From Mangrovivirga cuniculi (lineage in GTDB: Bacteria > Bacteroidota > Bacteroidia > Cytophagales > Cyclobacteriaceae): a stretch of 64,000 nucleotides of DNA. The position numbers were made by a program, and so were the translations under genes. A model generated the notes under the pieces. The model was not told the origin of the DNA, did not search any database, and saw only the letters and a program-made list of their open reading frames with translations. Below are positions 1 through 10,050 of the stretch, piece after piece (position 1 is the first letter of the stretch; each line of letters starts with the position of its first letter). The stretch is from NCBI RefSeq assembly GCF_005166025.1, contig NZ_CP028923.1:3536001-3600000 (forward strand), read 5' to 3'.

Positions 1-347
1 ATAAAAAGTTTGGTCGGTATAATTGCCAACCCTTTTTCTTCCATTTTCCCCTTGAGCTTTTCAAGCTCTCTTTTATTAAGGAGTAACTTTCTGTCAGCTT
101 TGGCTTCGTGATTGTAAAAACTACCCTGCTCATAAGGAGATATATGCATGCTTCTAACCCATAATTCTCCTTTATGGAATGTACAATAAGCCTCCTGTAG
201 GTTAACCTTACCCATTCTTATGGATTTGATCTCGGTCCCCTTTAATACCAGGCCCGCAGTATATTTCTCCAGCCATTCATATTCGTATGAAGCCTTGCGG
301 TTTTTAATATTTACCTGATTTTGTATGTCTTTATCTTTTTTACTCAT
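1..347 (-). CDS. smpB: SsrA-binding protein SmpB (3' end outside window)
   Basis: The minus-strand translation from the ATG at 345-347 begins MSKKDKDIQNQVNIKNRKAS. It continues with the SmpB core: EYEWLEKYTAGLVLKGTEIK, then a VNLQEAYCTFHKGELWVR strand, HISPYEQGS and the basic segment KADRKLLLNKRELEKLKGK. SmpB binds tmRNA and delivers it to stalled ribosomes (trans-translation). About 115 of the usual 150 residues are visible, and the C-terminal tail lies beyond base 1. The gene starts 8 bases after the tsaD stop on the same strand, so the two are probably co-transcribed. Family assignment is confident. Confidence 0.93.
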   Translation of the reverse strand, partial: MSKKDKDIQNQVNIKNRKASYEYEWLEKYTAGLVLKGTEIKSIRMGKVNLQEAYCTFHKGELWVRSMHISPYEQGSFYNHEAKADRKLLLNKRELEKLKGKMEEKGLAIIPTKLF

Positions 348-355
348 TTCTGTTT

Positions 356-1360
356 TTAAAACTTTAATCTTGGTTCTGCCGATACAGACAGATCCACAAA
401 TTCGTTTGCCTGGTACTTATACCATGCTGCCATGGCTATCATGCCTGCATTATCAGTACAATACTCAAAAGCAGGGATAAAGGTTTGCCAGCCTTTCCTC
501 TCAGCTTCTGATGTAAGTGCTGATCTTAATCCGGAGTTTGCAGATACACCCCCCGCTAAAGCTACCCGGTTAATTCCGGTCTGCTTTACTGCCTTTCTCA
601 GCTTATCCATCAACATATTAATTAAACTTTGCTGAATTCCGGCACAGATATCGTTTAAATTTTCATTGATGAATTCTGGATTTCCTTTGAGCTCATCTCT
701 CAGAAAATATAATATCGCTGTTTTGATTCCGCTAAATGAAAAATCCAACCCGGGAATTTCTGCCGGTGGAAAAGAATATTTTTCCGGATCTCCTTCTTTC
801 GCATATTTATCTATCAATGGACCTCCCGGATAGGGTAATCCCATAATTTTAGCAGCTTTATCAAAGGCCTCACCTACTGCATCATCTTTTGTCTGACCGA
901 TGATCTCCATATCCAGAAATTCTCTGACCAGAACCAGCTGAGTATGGCCTCCACTGACAGTCAAACAGATAAACGGAAACTCTGGCTTCGGATCATCAAT
1001 AAAATGGGCCAGAATGTGCGCCTGCATATGATTTACCTCGATCATTGGAATATTTCTGGCAAGGCTAAGGCCTTTTGCAAAAGAAACTCCGACTAATAAT
1101 GAGCCTAATAATCCAGGTCCGCGCGTAAAAGCTACTGCATTGACGTCTGAAATATTTATATTTGCTTGTTTAAGTGCTTCGGTAACAACCGGAACAATGT
1201 TCTGTTGATGTACACGAGATGCTAATTCGGGAACGACACCCCCGTATTTTTCGTGTATATCTTGTGTGGCAATGATATTATTAACAACCTTTCCATCGGA
1301 AATTACCGAGGCGGCTGTTTCATCGCACGAGGACTCTATGGCTAAAATATGAATTGACAT
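356..1360 (-). CDS. tsaD: tRNA N6-adenosine threonylcarbamoyltransferase TsaD
   Basis: TsaD transfers the threonylcarbamoyl group to A37 of ANN-decoding tRNAs, working with TsaB and TsaE in the cytoplasm. The protein starts MSIHILAIESSCDETAASVI, the hallmark of the ASKHA-fold family. It has the metal-binding HMQAHILAH motif, LTVSGGHTQLV, the GEAFDKAAKIMGLPYPGGP segment and VALAGGVSANSGLR near the C terminus. Length (334 aa) is normal. I chose the ATG at 1358-1360. A start five codons upstream would run into tamB and adds residues atypical of the family. Only three bases separate this start from the divergent tamB start. smpB follows 8 bases downstream. Confidence 0.96.
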   Translation of the reverse strand: MSIHILAIESSCDETAASVISDGKVVNNIIATQDIHEKYGGVVPELASRVHQQNIVPVVTEALKQANINISDVNAVAFTRGPGLLGSLLVGVSFAKGLSLARNIPMIEVNHMQAHILAHFIDDPKPEFPFICLTVSGGHTQLVLVREFLDMEIIGQTKDDAVGEAFDKAAKIMGLPYPGGPLIDKYAKEGDPEKYSFPPAEIPGLDFSFSGIKTAILYFLRDELKGNPEFINENLNDICAGIQQSLINMLMDKLRKAVKQTGINRVALAGGVSANSGLRSALTSEAERKGWQTFIPAFEYCTDNAGMIAMAAWYKYQANEFVDLSVSAEPRLKF

Positions 1361-1363
1361 AAA

Positions 1364-4300
1364 TTGAATAAGCAAACAAAATTATCGCAAGTTATTAAAA
1401 ATAAGGTACTCAAATTACTCGCAAGAGTAATTCTTGGGCTGATCATCTTATTTTTAATGTTAACTGCACTTATTCAAATGCCTTTTGTACAGAGTGAGAT
1501 CACCGGAAGGTTAAAAGCAAAACTGGAAGCAGAAACGGGATACAGGGTCAATTTTGACAAGGTCGGTGTGCTTTGGTATGACGAAATAAGCCTTAATGGG
1601 ATTCAGGTTTACGATCGAAATGATAGCTTGATGGCTGACATTAACCGCTTGATCGTAAATTTTGACATCACCGGAATAACCAAAAACGGAAGAGTTCACC
1701 TCAATAAAGTAGCTCTTGACCGTCCGACAGTCCATATGATCAAGCATCCCGGTGAGGACACACTAAACCTGACAGTCTTTATCCAGTCTCTAAAAAAACT
1801 GGCCAGAAAACAGACCAAAACAAAAAGAAGAACCTGGGTAACATTCACAGACGTCTTTATTGATAAAGGATATTTCACCTATAATTATATTGAAAAAGAC
1901 AGCTTTCCACCCGATCGTTTTGATCTTTTTCACTTTAAAATCAGTGATATAAATGCTCACCTGGAAGATTTCGAAATCTTCAATGATTCCGTTTCATTTT
2001 ATTCAGACTTTCTGAATACAAGAGATCCGGTGTACAACAGGTTGCATATAGAGGATCTTCAGTCAAACTTTTTGTATTGTGACAACCTGATGTCTTTTAA
2101 AGATCTGAATCTGGATATCGGTGAATCAACGATTAAGGACAGCCTGGTATTTACATACAATTCTCCGGCTGCTCTGAGTTATTTCGTCGACTCAGTAAAT
2201 ATTGATGCACGAATTAATAACTCAATTCTCGATGCTAAAGACCTTAGCCTTTTCGCCACTTATTTTAAAGGTCAGAAAGCTAAACATGAAGTATCCGGTG
2301 TATTTAGCGGAGGAGTTACTGATTTTTCAGTATATGAATTAAACATAAATTATGCACAGCGAAGTAAGATCAGGGGAAGTATGGAATTTGCCGGTCTGCC
2401 TAATGTCGGTGAGACTTTTATGTTTCTGACTCTCGACGAGGCAAATATGTACAACGAAGACTTACAACGGATAATTCCAGGCCAACGTGATACACTTTTG
2501 ACACCCCTGGGGCAAACTTATATTGAAGGGCAGTTTATCGGCTTTATTAATGACTTTGTTAGTAACGCGATTTTTGAAACTGAAATTGGCTATATCGAAA
2601 CTGATATTAACCTAAAGCTTTATGAAGATGATAAGGCCGCTCGTTATAAAGGGGACCTGGTATTGAGCAATTTTGATATCGGAAAGTATTTTAACCAGCC
2701 TGAGAATTTTCAGGAAGTTTCACTGGTTGGAGAGATAAAAGGTTCAGGCCTTGTACTGGAAAATGCCGACTTTATTTTAGATGCAACGGTCTCAAGCCTG
2801 GGTATAAAGGGATATAATTATCAAAATATTGTAACTAATGCCCGACTGGCTAGTGAGTTATTCGAAGGTAAACTAAGCATCGATGATCCAAACCTTCAAT
2901 TTACAACTGAGGGAACTATTGACCTGAATGAAGACAAAGAACTAATACAAGTTACTGCATCCCTGGACACTGCCTTTTTTCGTGAGCTCAACCTTAGTAA
3001 AGAAAAACTTTCTTTATCAGGAGACTTTAATATTGATGCCACAGGCCTTAGCATTGACAGCCTCAGAGGAAATGCTCAATTCAGCAACACTGACATAGAA
3101 TATAAAAACAACCTACTTCATGTCGATACTTTGTCTGTAATTTCGAGAAAAGACACTCTTGGCAGGGAAATCCTTCTGACTTCCGACCTGGTTAATTTTA
3201 ATGCTGAAGGAGATTTTAACCTGACTACAGCCTGGAGTGATTTACAGATATTGCTTAAAGAATACAAATACATCTTAAGTAATGAAAAAGAAAAGCTGAA
3301 TACAATCAAAAAATCAAGTTCCGATGAATCGTATGATATTGATTTCACGGTAACCGGGTTTAATATGATGCCTATTCTGGATCTTGTTGAATCAAATTTG
3401 CAGATTCAGGATACAATAGCTCTGGTCGGGACATTTCAGAATGGAGAAACTTCTATTCTCAACGGATTTCTTGAAACGGATACCCTTCAGATCAAAAATT
3501 TAATTTTTAAAGATCTGTCAGTAGATCTTTCTACTTCAAAATTCCGTGACAGTACCAATGTGCTGGCATATGCGGTAGTACAATCTTCCAAACAAAAAGT
3601 AACTGAAGCACTTAATACCGAGAATCTTTTCTTTGAAGCAATCTGGAGTGAAAATCATATCGATCTCGAGTTTTTTGCAAAGCAGGAGGGTGTAGAGAAT
3701 GATGCGACCATCATTGGCGAACTGGATTTTCTCACTGACAGCACCCGTTTAAGAATATCAAAAGCAGATTTTAATATTCTAAATAAAAACTGGTCAATAG
3801 ATCAGGAAAACTCAATATCCTGGATTGACAGAGTCTTCAGAGTGAAAAACTTTGATATTTACCACGAAAATGAACAGATCAGTTTTGATGGAATCATTTC
3901 TGATTCAGTTTTTCACGAATTAGATCTCAATGTTAATAATTTTCAGATCAGTACATTAAATCCATTAATGAGGGTTAAATATTACGGAGAACTCAATAGT
4001 GACATTACTTTGGGTAATTTATTACAGAGTCCTGAAATTGATGGAGTCTTATCGATTGATTCGTTAAAAGTTGATGATTTCCTTGTGGGAAATGTACGTG
4101 GAGTATCTGAATTCAATAAAGAATCGCAGAAAATAGCTCTTGACCTGAATGTGATCAGACAGGGATTTGAAACAATATCTTTAAAAGGTGATATATTCCC
4201 TAAAAGTGATCGTAATCAACTGGACCTCGTGGCAACTTTTGACGACGCCAACCTGACAATATTCGAACCCTATCTGAAGAAGATTTTTTCTGATATAAAA

Positions 4301-5932
4301 GGGACAGCCCGTGGTGATTTCAAGATCACCGGTATGCTGGATTATCCGATCTTACGTGGAAATGGATTTATTGATGATGGAGGGATCAGGATGAATTATA
4401 TGAATACTTACTATACATTCCGGGGAGCAATATTCTTCGACGAGAACCAGATCGGATTTAGAAATCTAAGATTACGTGATGTTAATAACGCTCTCGGAAT
4501 ACTTAATGGTGGTATTTTCCACGATGGATTTGAATATTTCACTCTTGACCTGAGAGGAGAACTTGAAAATTTCAAAGTTCTTAATACCACACTAAAACAA
4601 AATGAACTGTTTTATGGGGAGGCTTTTGCCACAGGAGACCTGGAAATACTCGGTTCTTTTGAAAATTTATACGTCACAGCAAATGCCACCAGTGAAAAAG
4701 GAACGCACATTCACATTCCGGTAAGTGATGAAGTGGAAAGTACGACAACCACAGATTTTATCACTATAGAGGATGCTGATAGCGACCCGGTAACTGAAGA
4801 TGAAGAGGAGATAGAAGAAGAGATCGACCTGAGCGGACTGATCCTCGATTTCAATTTTGATGTTACTCCCGATGCTTACCTGGAAATTATTTTCGATGAT
4901 AAAACCGGGGATATTCTTCGGGGATATGGTAATGGTAAGATAAAAATGATCATCGATACACAGGGAGAATTCAATATGTTTGGTGATTACCAGATCGAGC
5001 GTGGAGATTACAACTTTGTTTTCTATAATGTCATTAATAAACACTTCTCGATTCTTCCGGATAGCCGTATCACGTGGTATGGAGATCCATACCAGGGAGT
5101 TCTGGATATTCGCGCATCATATAGTAACCTTGCCTCTTTAAGACCAATCTTAAATATCCCACAAGATGACCAGGTAACAACGACCAATACGGACGTGGCA
5201 AGAAAATATCCTGTAAATGTACTGATGGATATCGACGGACCACTTCTTTCTCCGGCGGTAGATTTTGATATTGAGATCGGTGACTATCCACGACAGATGC
5301 TCGCAGAAGTACAGGCCTTCCACCGGGACGTTCAAAATAATGAGCAATACCTGAATCAACAGGTGTTCAGTTTACTGGTTCTTGGTGGATTAACCCCGAG
5401 AAACACATTTACAGTGGAAAATACTTTTGCCGGAAACAGTATGGGAGAGTTGTTGTCTAACCAAATCAGTTACTGGCTGAGCCAGGTTGATGATAATCTG
5501 GATGTAAACCTGGATTTCCAGCAATTTGAAACGTTCAGAGTTCGTTTATCCTATAGTATGCTCGATGGCCGCCTGACAATAACGAGGGACGGGACATTTA
5601 ACAACGCTGCCAATGCTCCCGGGCTGGATAATAGTAACCAACCTGTTAATGAGCTAATCGGAGACTGGACTATCGAATATGTCCTTACCCAGGATGGTAA
5701 ACTGAAGGTGAAAATGTATAACAAAACCGACTACAATAATATTTATTCACTTACCGGTTCGGATGTAAATGCAGGCCTAAGCTTACTTTACACAGAAAAT
5801 TTCGACAACATCAACGAGCTTCTTGGAAGAGATAAAAAGAAGAAAAAAGAAGAAAAGGACTCTGAAGATGATGAAAAAGAAAACATTTCTGCAGGGGAAG
5901 CTGTTTTGAGGGAAGAAAATGACCCGGAATAA
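1364..5932 (+). CDS. tamB: Translocation/assembly module protein TamB (AsmA-like, DUF490)
   Basis: This 1522-residue protein has an N-terminal transmembrane anchor (residues ~13-33, LLARVILGLIILFLMLTALI). A very long beta-rich periplasmic region follows, and then a C-terminal TamB/DUF490 domain with typical text such as RGYGNGKIKMIIDTQGEFNM and QVFSLLVLGGLTPRN. TamB-family proteins span the periplasm and are implicated in outer-membrane protein assembly or lipid transport with a BamA/TamA partner. An acidic insert lies near residues 1145-1160, and the C-terminal tail is strongly charged (KKKKKEEKDSEDDEKE). The start is a TTG at 1364. An in-frame stop at 1355-1357 excludes anything earlier, and the next ATG would remove the anchor. 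The photolyase ATG follows the stop with no gap. Confidence 0.93.
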   Translation: MNKQTKLSQVIKNKVLKLLARVILGLIILFLMLTALIQMPFVQSEITGRLKAKLEAETGYRVNFDKVGVLWYDEISLNGIQVYDRNDSLMADINRLIVNFDITGITKNGRVHLNKVALDRPTVHMIKHPGEDTLNLTVFIQSLKKLARKQTKTKRRTWVTFTDVFIDKGYFTYNYIEKDSFPPDRFDLFHFKISDINAHLEDFEIFNDSVSFYSDFLNTRDPVYNRLHIEDLQSNFLYCDNLMSFKDLNLDIGESTIKDSLVFTYNSPAALSYFVDSVNIDARINNSILDAKDLSLFATYFKGQKAKHEVSGVFSGGVTDFSVYELNINYAQRSKIRGSMEFAGLPNVGETFMFLTLDEANMYNEDLQRIIPGQRDTLLTPLGQTYIEGQFIGFINDFVSNAIFETEIGYIETDINLKLYEDDKAARYKGDLVLSNFDIGKYFNQPENFQEVSLVGEIKGSGLVLENADFILDATVSSLGIKGYNYQNIVTNARLASELFEGKLSIDDPNLQFTTEGTIDLNEDKELIQVTASLDTAFFRELNLSKEKLSLSGDFNIDATGLSIDSLRGNAQFSNTDIEYKNNLLHVDTLSVISRKDTLGREILLTSDLVNFNAEGDFNLTTAWSDLQILLKEYKYILSNEKEKLNTIKKSSSDESYDIDFTVTGFNMMPILDLVESNLQIQDTIALVGTFQNGETSILNGFLETDTLQIKNLIFKDLSVDLSTSKFRDSTNVLAYAVVQSSKQKVTEALNTENLFFEAIWSENHIDLEFFAKQEGVENDATIIGELDFLTDSTRLRISKADFNILNKNWSIDQENSISWIDRVFRVKNFDIYHENEQISFDGIISDSVFHELDLNVNNFQISTLNPLMRVKYYGELNSDITLGNLLQSPEIDGVLSIDSLKVDDFLVGNVRGVSEFNKESQKIALDLNVIRQGFETISLKGDIFPKSDRNQLDLVATFDDANLTIFEPYLKKIFSDIKGTARGDFKITGMLDYPILRGNGFIDDGGIRMNYMNTYYTFRGAIFFDENQIGFRNLRLRDVNNALGILNGGIFHDGFEYFTLDLRGELENFKVLNTTLKQNELFYGEAFATGDLEILGSFENLYVTANATSEKGTHIHIPVSDEVESTTTTDFITIEDADSDPVTEDEEEIEEEIDLSGLILDFNFDVTPDAYLEIIFDDKTGDILRGYGNGKIKMIIDTQGEFNMFGDYQIERGDYNFVFYNVINKHFSILPDSRITWYGDPYQGVLDIRASYSNLASLRPILNIPQDDQVTTTNTDVARKYPVNVLMDIDGPLLSPAVDFDIEIGDYPRQMLAEVQAFHRDVQNNEQYLNQQVFSLLVLGGLTPRNTFTVENTFAGNSMGELLSNQISYWLSQVDDNLDVNLDFQQFETFRVRLSYSMLDGRLTITRDGTFNNAANAPGLDNSNQPVNELIGDWTIEYVLTQDGKLKVKMYNKTDYNNIYSLTGSDVNAGLSLLYTENFDNINELLGRDKKKKKEEKDSEDDEKENISAGEAVLREENDPE
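1377..1384 (-). promoter_or_regulatory. Candidate Bacteroidota -7 box for tsaD
   Basis: Read on the minus strand this is TAATTTTG, matching the Bacteroidota -7 consensus TAnnTTTG, placed 16 bases before the tsaD ATG. It lies inside the first codons of tamB because there is no intergenic space. I found no good TTTG box at the expected distance upstream, so this is only a candidate. Confidence 0.25.
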
Positions 5933-7240
5933 ATGGCTACGGACAAAATAAATATCTTTTGGTTTAGAAGAGATCTTCGCACTGATGACAATCATGGCTT
6001 TTATGAAGCCCTGAAGTCAGACAAAAAAGTATTGCCCATCTTTATATTTGACAGAGACATCCTCGATGACCTGGAAGATGAGGATGATGCCAGGGTTACC
6101 TTTCTTTCGGACAAGGTCAACGAACTTCACGAGCAATTCAAAAAGCACAATAGTGGCCTTTTAACATTTTATGACACTCCTGAAAAGGCATTTAAATCTC
6201 TCGTAAAAGATTATGATATCGAAGCTGTTTATACCAACAGGGATTACGAACCTTATGCAAAAGAAAGAGATAATAAAATAGAAGAGCTGCTAAAGAAAGA
6301 AGATATTAGTTTTCATACTTTCAAAGACCAGGTGATCTTTGAAAAATATGAGATCCTGACTAAAACTGATTCGTACTATAAAGTGTTCACTCCATATAGC
6401 AGATCATGGCTTGACAAATGGGAAAAAGACAATATTCCTCATTACTGGAGTGAAAATAGTCTTTCGAATTTGTATGAAACCAAAGTCAGGAAACCACATC
6501 AGCTCTCAGACATGGGATTCAAAAGAACTGATATAGATATCCCAACTGACAACATCAATGAATCGGTCATCGAAACCTATGATGAAACAAGAGACATTCC
6601 TTCTTTGGAGCATGGTACCTCAAGGTTGGGTGTTCATCTGCGTTTCGGAACTATCAGTATCCGAAAGCTGGCTAAGAAAGCAGCAGAATTGAATGAAACA
6701 TTTTTAAACGAATTGATCTGGAGGGAATTTTACATGATGATCCTGTTTTTCAATCCCAAGGTCGTCAATAACAATTTCAAGCCTAAATATGATGCCGTAA
6801 AATGGCAGAATGACGAAGAAAAGTTTAAAAAATGGTGTGAAGGAAAAACCGGTTACCCACTAGTCGACGCAGGAATGAGACAATTAAATAAGACCGGATA
6901 TATGCACAATCGCGTCAGAATGGTCGTTGCCAGTTTTTTGTGCAAACACCTGCTGATCGACTGGCGTTGGGGAGAAGCTTACTTTGCCCGCAAGTTACTG
7001 GACTATGAACTTTCAAGTAATAACGGTGGCTGGCAATGGGCTGCAGGAACGGGCACCGATGCCCAGCCTTATTTCAGGGTATTTAATCCCACTTCTCAAC
7101 TTAAAAAATTCGATCCGGACATGAAATATGTCTACAAATGGGTTCCGGAAATCAAAAACGGGGACTATCCCTCTCCTATTGTCGAACATAAAGCAGCAAG
7201 AGAAAGGGCAATTAAAACCTATGAACAAGCTGTGAAGTAA
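5933..7240 (+). CDS. phrB: Deoxyribodipyrimidine photolyase / cryptochrome family
   Basis: A 435-residue flavoprotein that repairs UV-induced pyrimidine dimers in light or is a closely related cryptochrome. The N-terminal antenna domain begins with the family signature WFRRDLRTDDNHGF. The FAD-binding half has TSRLGVHLRFGTISIRK, ELIWREFYMMIL, HNRVRMVVASFLCKHLLIDW, the DYELSSNNGGWQWAAGTG segment and FNPTSQLKKFDPD. Length is slightly below the usual ~470, as in Bacteroidota class I CPD photolyases. The ATG abuts the tamB stop codon, implying translational coupling. Whether the activity is CPD repair or signalling cannot be decided here. Confidence 0.93.
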   Translation: MATDKINIFWFRRDLRTDDNHGFYEALKSDKKVLPIFIFDRDILDDLEDEDDARVTFLSDKVNELHEQFKKHNSGLLTFYDTPEKAFKSLVKDYDIEAVYTNRDYEPYAKERDNKIEELLKKEDISFHTFKDQVIFEKYEILTKTDSYYKVFTPYSRSWLDKWEKDNIPHYWSENSLSNLYETKVRKPHQLSDMGFKRTDIDIPTDNINESVIETYDETRDIPSLEHGTSRLGVHLRFGTISIRKLAKKAAELNETFLNELIWREFYMMILFFNPKVVNNNFKPKYDAVKWQNDEEKFKKWCEGKTGYPLVDAGMRQLNKTGYMHNRVRMVVASFLCKHLLIDWRWGEAYFARKLLDYELSSNNGGWQWAAGTGTDAQPYFRVFNPTSQLKKFDPDMKYVYKWVPEIKNGDYPSPIVEHKAARERAIKTYEQAVK

Positions 7241-7263
7241 AAAGGAAGTATTAAGTTTACCAG

Positions 7264-8163
7264 ATGAATGCTTTGGTAAGAATACTTCTGACCTCTCTGA
7301 TCCTCTTAAGTCCTCTGAGAGGGTTTTCACAATATCGTGATACCGAAACAGACACTACAAAAAACAGGGTGGCACGATTTGCTCTGATCTCTGCAGGCAC
7401 TTATGCTGCGACAATGACCTACCTGGGAACCACCTGGTATAAAAATGATGAAAAAGTTTCGTTCAGGTGGTTTGATGACTCCAAAGAATGGAAGCAAATG
7501 GATAAAGCCGGCCATATAACCGGTAGTTTTTTCATAACCGAACTAATGGTCGATGGACTTCGAAATGCAGGGCTTGAAAATAAAAAATCAGTAATCTATG
7601 GTGCTGCTGCAGCCACGGTAGCCATGGCATCAATTGAAATATTCGACGGCTATTCTCCGGATTATGGAGCCAGTGCCACAGATCTGCTAGCTAATCTTGT
7701 CGGAACCGGTTTATTCGTTTTACAATCTGATAAGAGCTGGGAAGAGCAATGGGTAAGACCAAAATTCAGCTTTTCAACCTCGGGTTATGCTGAATTACGT
7801 CCCGAGCTACTCGGCGATGGCCTCCACGAGCAAATATTAAAAGATTATAACGGACAAACCTATTGGCTAAGCATCCAGACAGATAATTTCGGGGATATTC
7901 CGAGGTGGTTGCAATTTGTAAATATTGGTGTCGGCTATAGTGCTGAAGATATGATCTATGCTCGTGACCACATGAATATCGAAGCAGGCCTCGATCCGTA
8001 CAGGCAATTTTACCTGGCCCCGGATATCGATCTTTCAGCCATTAAAACAAACAAGAAATGGCTTAAATTCGTACTTAAACTAGTTAATTATATACATTTA
8101 CCGACCCCGGCACTGGAGATTAATACCCGGGGAAAAGTAATTTTTCATCCAATATATTTTTAA
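7264..8163 (+). CDS. DUF2279 (YfiM-like) exported protein
   Basis: A 299-residue protein with an N-terminal hydrophobic signal (residues 1-23, ending LRGFSQ). Its central DUF2279-type segment includes WFDDSKEWKQMDKAGHITGS and IEIFDGYSPDYGASATDLLA. The family is predicted to be periplasmic or outer-membrane associated, with no assigned function. The small aromatic and Asp-rich motifs and C-terminal beta strands fit an envelope protein. It lies 23 bases after the photolyase and 3 bases before the Smr gene, within a same-strand run. Confidence 0.75.
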   Translation: MNALVRILLTSLILLSPLRGFSQYRDTETDTTKNRVARFALISAGTYAATMTYLGTTWYKNDEKVSFRWFDDSKEWKQMDKAGHITGSFFITELMVDGLRNAGLENKKSVIYGAAAATVAMASIEIFDGYSPDYGASATDLLANLVGTGLFVLQSDKSWEEQWVRPKFSFSTSGYAELRPELLGDGLHEQILKDYNGQTYWLSIQTDNFGDIPRWLQFVNIGVGYSAEDMIYARDHMNIEAGLDPYRQFYLAPDIDLSAIKTNKKWLKFVLKLVNYIHLPTPALEINTRGKVIFHPIYF

Positions 8164-8166
8164 ACA

Positions 8167-9147
8167 ATGAACATCGGAGATAAAGTAAGGTTCTTGAGAG
8201 GGACTGAAAGCGGGGTTGTAACCTCAATAGTTGATAATAAGACAGTGACGGTTGAGATCGAAGATGGATTCGAAATTCCTGTTTTACGATCAGAACTGGT
8301 CTTTATAAGCAGGGAAGAAACAACATATTTTAAGAAAGAGGATAAGCCACAGCATGAAAAAGAAGCTGAGAACATAAAAGCAGCTCCTGCAAAGCTTGAG
8401 GGGTGGCCTGAAGGAATATATCTGGCCTTTAAACCGGTCAATGATCAGCAAATGTCTCTTCATTTGATCAATTTGACCGGATTTATGATCCTGTTTTCTT
8501 TTTCAGAAGTATCCGGAGATAATTCCAAAGGTGTTATTGCCGGAAGAGTACTTCCAAAAGAACACTACAAGTTATTCAACCTCAACTCCAATGAATTTGA
8601 TAACTGGCCGGTATACCGAACTGATGTCATGTATCATTCCAGATCGTTTGAACCGACTCCGGTACCCATGAGCCGACAAGTAAAATTCAAGGCTTCAAAA
8701 TTCTTTAAAAGCAGAAGAAAAACTCCATTACTCGATGCAGATGCATACACATTCAGACTGGATGACCAGGGAACTAAGATCGATGTCAATCAGTTGAAAG
8801 ATACGTTGATGGAATCATCATCTAAAGCCAGTGAGTACCAGGAAAGACCTGCAGGAAAAAGGCCGGCTGCTTCTGTGGACCTGCATATCGAGGAATTGAC
8901 TAAGGATTATGGAAAGATGTCTAATAGCGACATGCTCGAATTACAATTTGACACATTCCTGAGAAACTTTGACCAGGCTTTAAGCTCAAATATGGATGAG
9001 ATCACCTTTATCCATGGTGTTGGCAATGGAGTATTAAAAAACAAGATCCACAAGTATTTAAGTGGAATGGATAACATCAAATACTTCAAAGATACCCAGA
9101 GAGATAAATGGGGTGGCTACGGCGCTACGAAGGTTGTATTTAAATAA
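8167..9147 (+). CDS. DUF2027 / Smr-domain protein
   Basis: 326 residues. The N-terminal ~50 residues (GDKVRFLRGTESGVVTSIVD) resemble a KOW/SH3-like barrel. The middle is the DUF2027 region found in Bacteroidota. The C terminus is an Smr domain: VDLHIEELTKDY (the conserved DLH), then ITFIHGVGNGVLKNKIHKYL (the HGxGxG motif). Smr domains bind or nick nucleic acids, including ribosome-associated RNA cleavage in rescue pathways. The MutS ATPase part is absent, so this is not MutS2. Function in this clade is not established. Confidence 0.85.
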   Translation: MNIGDKVRFLRGTESGVVTSIVDNKTVTVEIEDGFEIPVLRSELVFISREETTYFKKEDKPQHEKEAENIKAAPAKLEGWPEGIYLAFKPVNDQQMSLHLINLTGFMILFSFSEVSGDNSKGVIAGRVLPKEHYKLFNLNSNEFDNWPVYRTDVMYHSRSFEPTPVPMSRQVKFKASKFFKSRRKTPLLDADAYTFRLDDQGTKIDVNQLKDTLMESSSKASEYQERPAGKRPAASVDLHIEELTKDYGKMSNSDMLELQFDTFLRNFDQALSSNMDEITFIHGVGNGVLKNKIHKYLSGMDNIKYFKDTQRDKWGGYGATKVVFK

Positions 9148-9216
9148 TATTAATTTGAATTCCAGAAACCATAAAAAATCCTTATATTATTTTTTATAAC
9201 TAACCATAGCCGAATT

Positions 9217-9615
9217 ATGAACTTTCTGGAATTCATGGAAAAATTCGCCTCCGAGATCGGCGGGCAATTTTCCGAGTACGACAAAAACAAATCGGTCATT
9301 ATTGTACCGGTTGATGAATCGCGTTATCAGACCGTCCTTGGGATGATGCGCATGAACGAAAAATATGGTAAGACTGGTGTTGAGTTTACTTCCAAAGTAT
9401 GCGAATACACTCCGGCCATAGATCTAAAGCACCTTTTAGTGGAAAACGCCAGGTTCTGCCACGCCAAATTTGTACTCAGCGAAAACTTCATCAAAGTGGA
9501 AGCTGCGACATTTCTCGATAACATTACTGATGATCTTTTAAAAGAGATGATCGTTGAAGTTGCCGAGCTGGCAGATGAATACGAATTAAAATTAACCGGG
9601 CTGGACGTACACTAA
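9217..9615 (+). CDS. Small conserved hypothetical protein (possible YbjN/secretion-chaperone-like fold)
   Basis: 132 residues, acidic, no signal peptide and no membrane segment. The pattern of beta strands (SVIIVPVDESRYQTVLGMM, GVEFTSKVCEY) and a C-terminal helix after LLKEMIVEVAELADEYE loosely recalls YbjN or type III chaperone-like proteins, but I do not recognise it firmly. It is preceded by its own AT-rich 69-base gap and followed by rnpB, so it may be a single-gene unit. Confidence 0.6.
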   Translation: MNFLEFMEKFASEIGGQFSEYDKNKSVIIVPVDESRYQTVLGMMRMNEKYGKTGVEFTSKVCEYTPAIDLKHLLVENARFCHAKFVLSENFIKVEAATFLDNITDDLLKEMIVEVAELADEYELKLTGLDVH

Positions 9616-9651
9616 ATCAGACTATATGGCATAATTTTACGTAATAAATAA

Positions 9652-10050
9652 AACAAAGGCAGTACAGCTTATCGCTCAAAACTTAGTTTTGTGAGGAAAG
9701 TCCGGGCAACACAGGGCACCGTACTTCCTAACGGGAAGGTTCCTGATAAGCCTTGCTTATCAGGAGACAGCCAGTGCCACAGAAAAGATACCGCCCTGAC
9801 AAACTTCGGTTTCGTCAGTGGTAAGGGTGAAAAGGTGAGGTAAGAGCTCACCGGTCTTGGTGTGAATCAGGATGCGAGGTAAACCTTACGGGTTGAAAGA
9901 CCAAATAGGTTCCGGATAAAGCGGCCCGCTTACATCCTTCGGGATACCGGAATGGGTAGGTCGATCGAGCCTGGTGGTGACGCCAGGCCCAGATAAATGA
10001 TAAGCACTCCTCACGGAGTACAGAACCCGGCTTATCGTTCTGCCTTTGTT
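9652..10050 (+). ncRNA. rnpB: RNase P RNA (bacterial type A)
   Basis: The catalytic RNA that trims tRNA 5' leaders. The P4 signature GAGGAAAGTCCGGGC is at 9692-9706. The 3' partner segment GAACCCGGCTTATCG ends near 10037. P1 is formed by AACAAAGGCAG (9652-9662) with CTGCCTTTGTT (10040-10050), which leads into a T-rich tail and probably doubles as the terminator. The conserved CACAGAAAAGATACCGCC block is at about 9778-9795. An arm with CCTGATAAGC-CTT-GCTTATCAGG at 9742-9764 fits a variable helix. Confidence 0.96.

Noticed and set aside
5070-5359. Minus-strand frames inside tamB
   Set aside because: tamB is continuous across the region with conserved C-terminal domain text; the opposite frames have no features.
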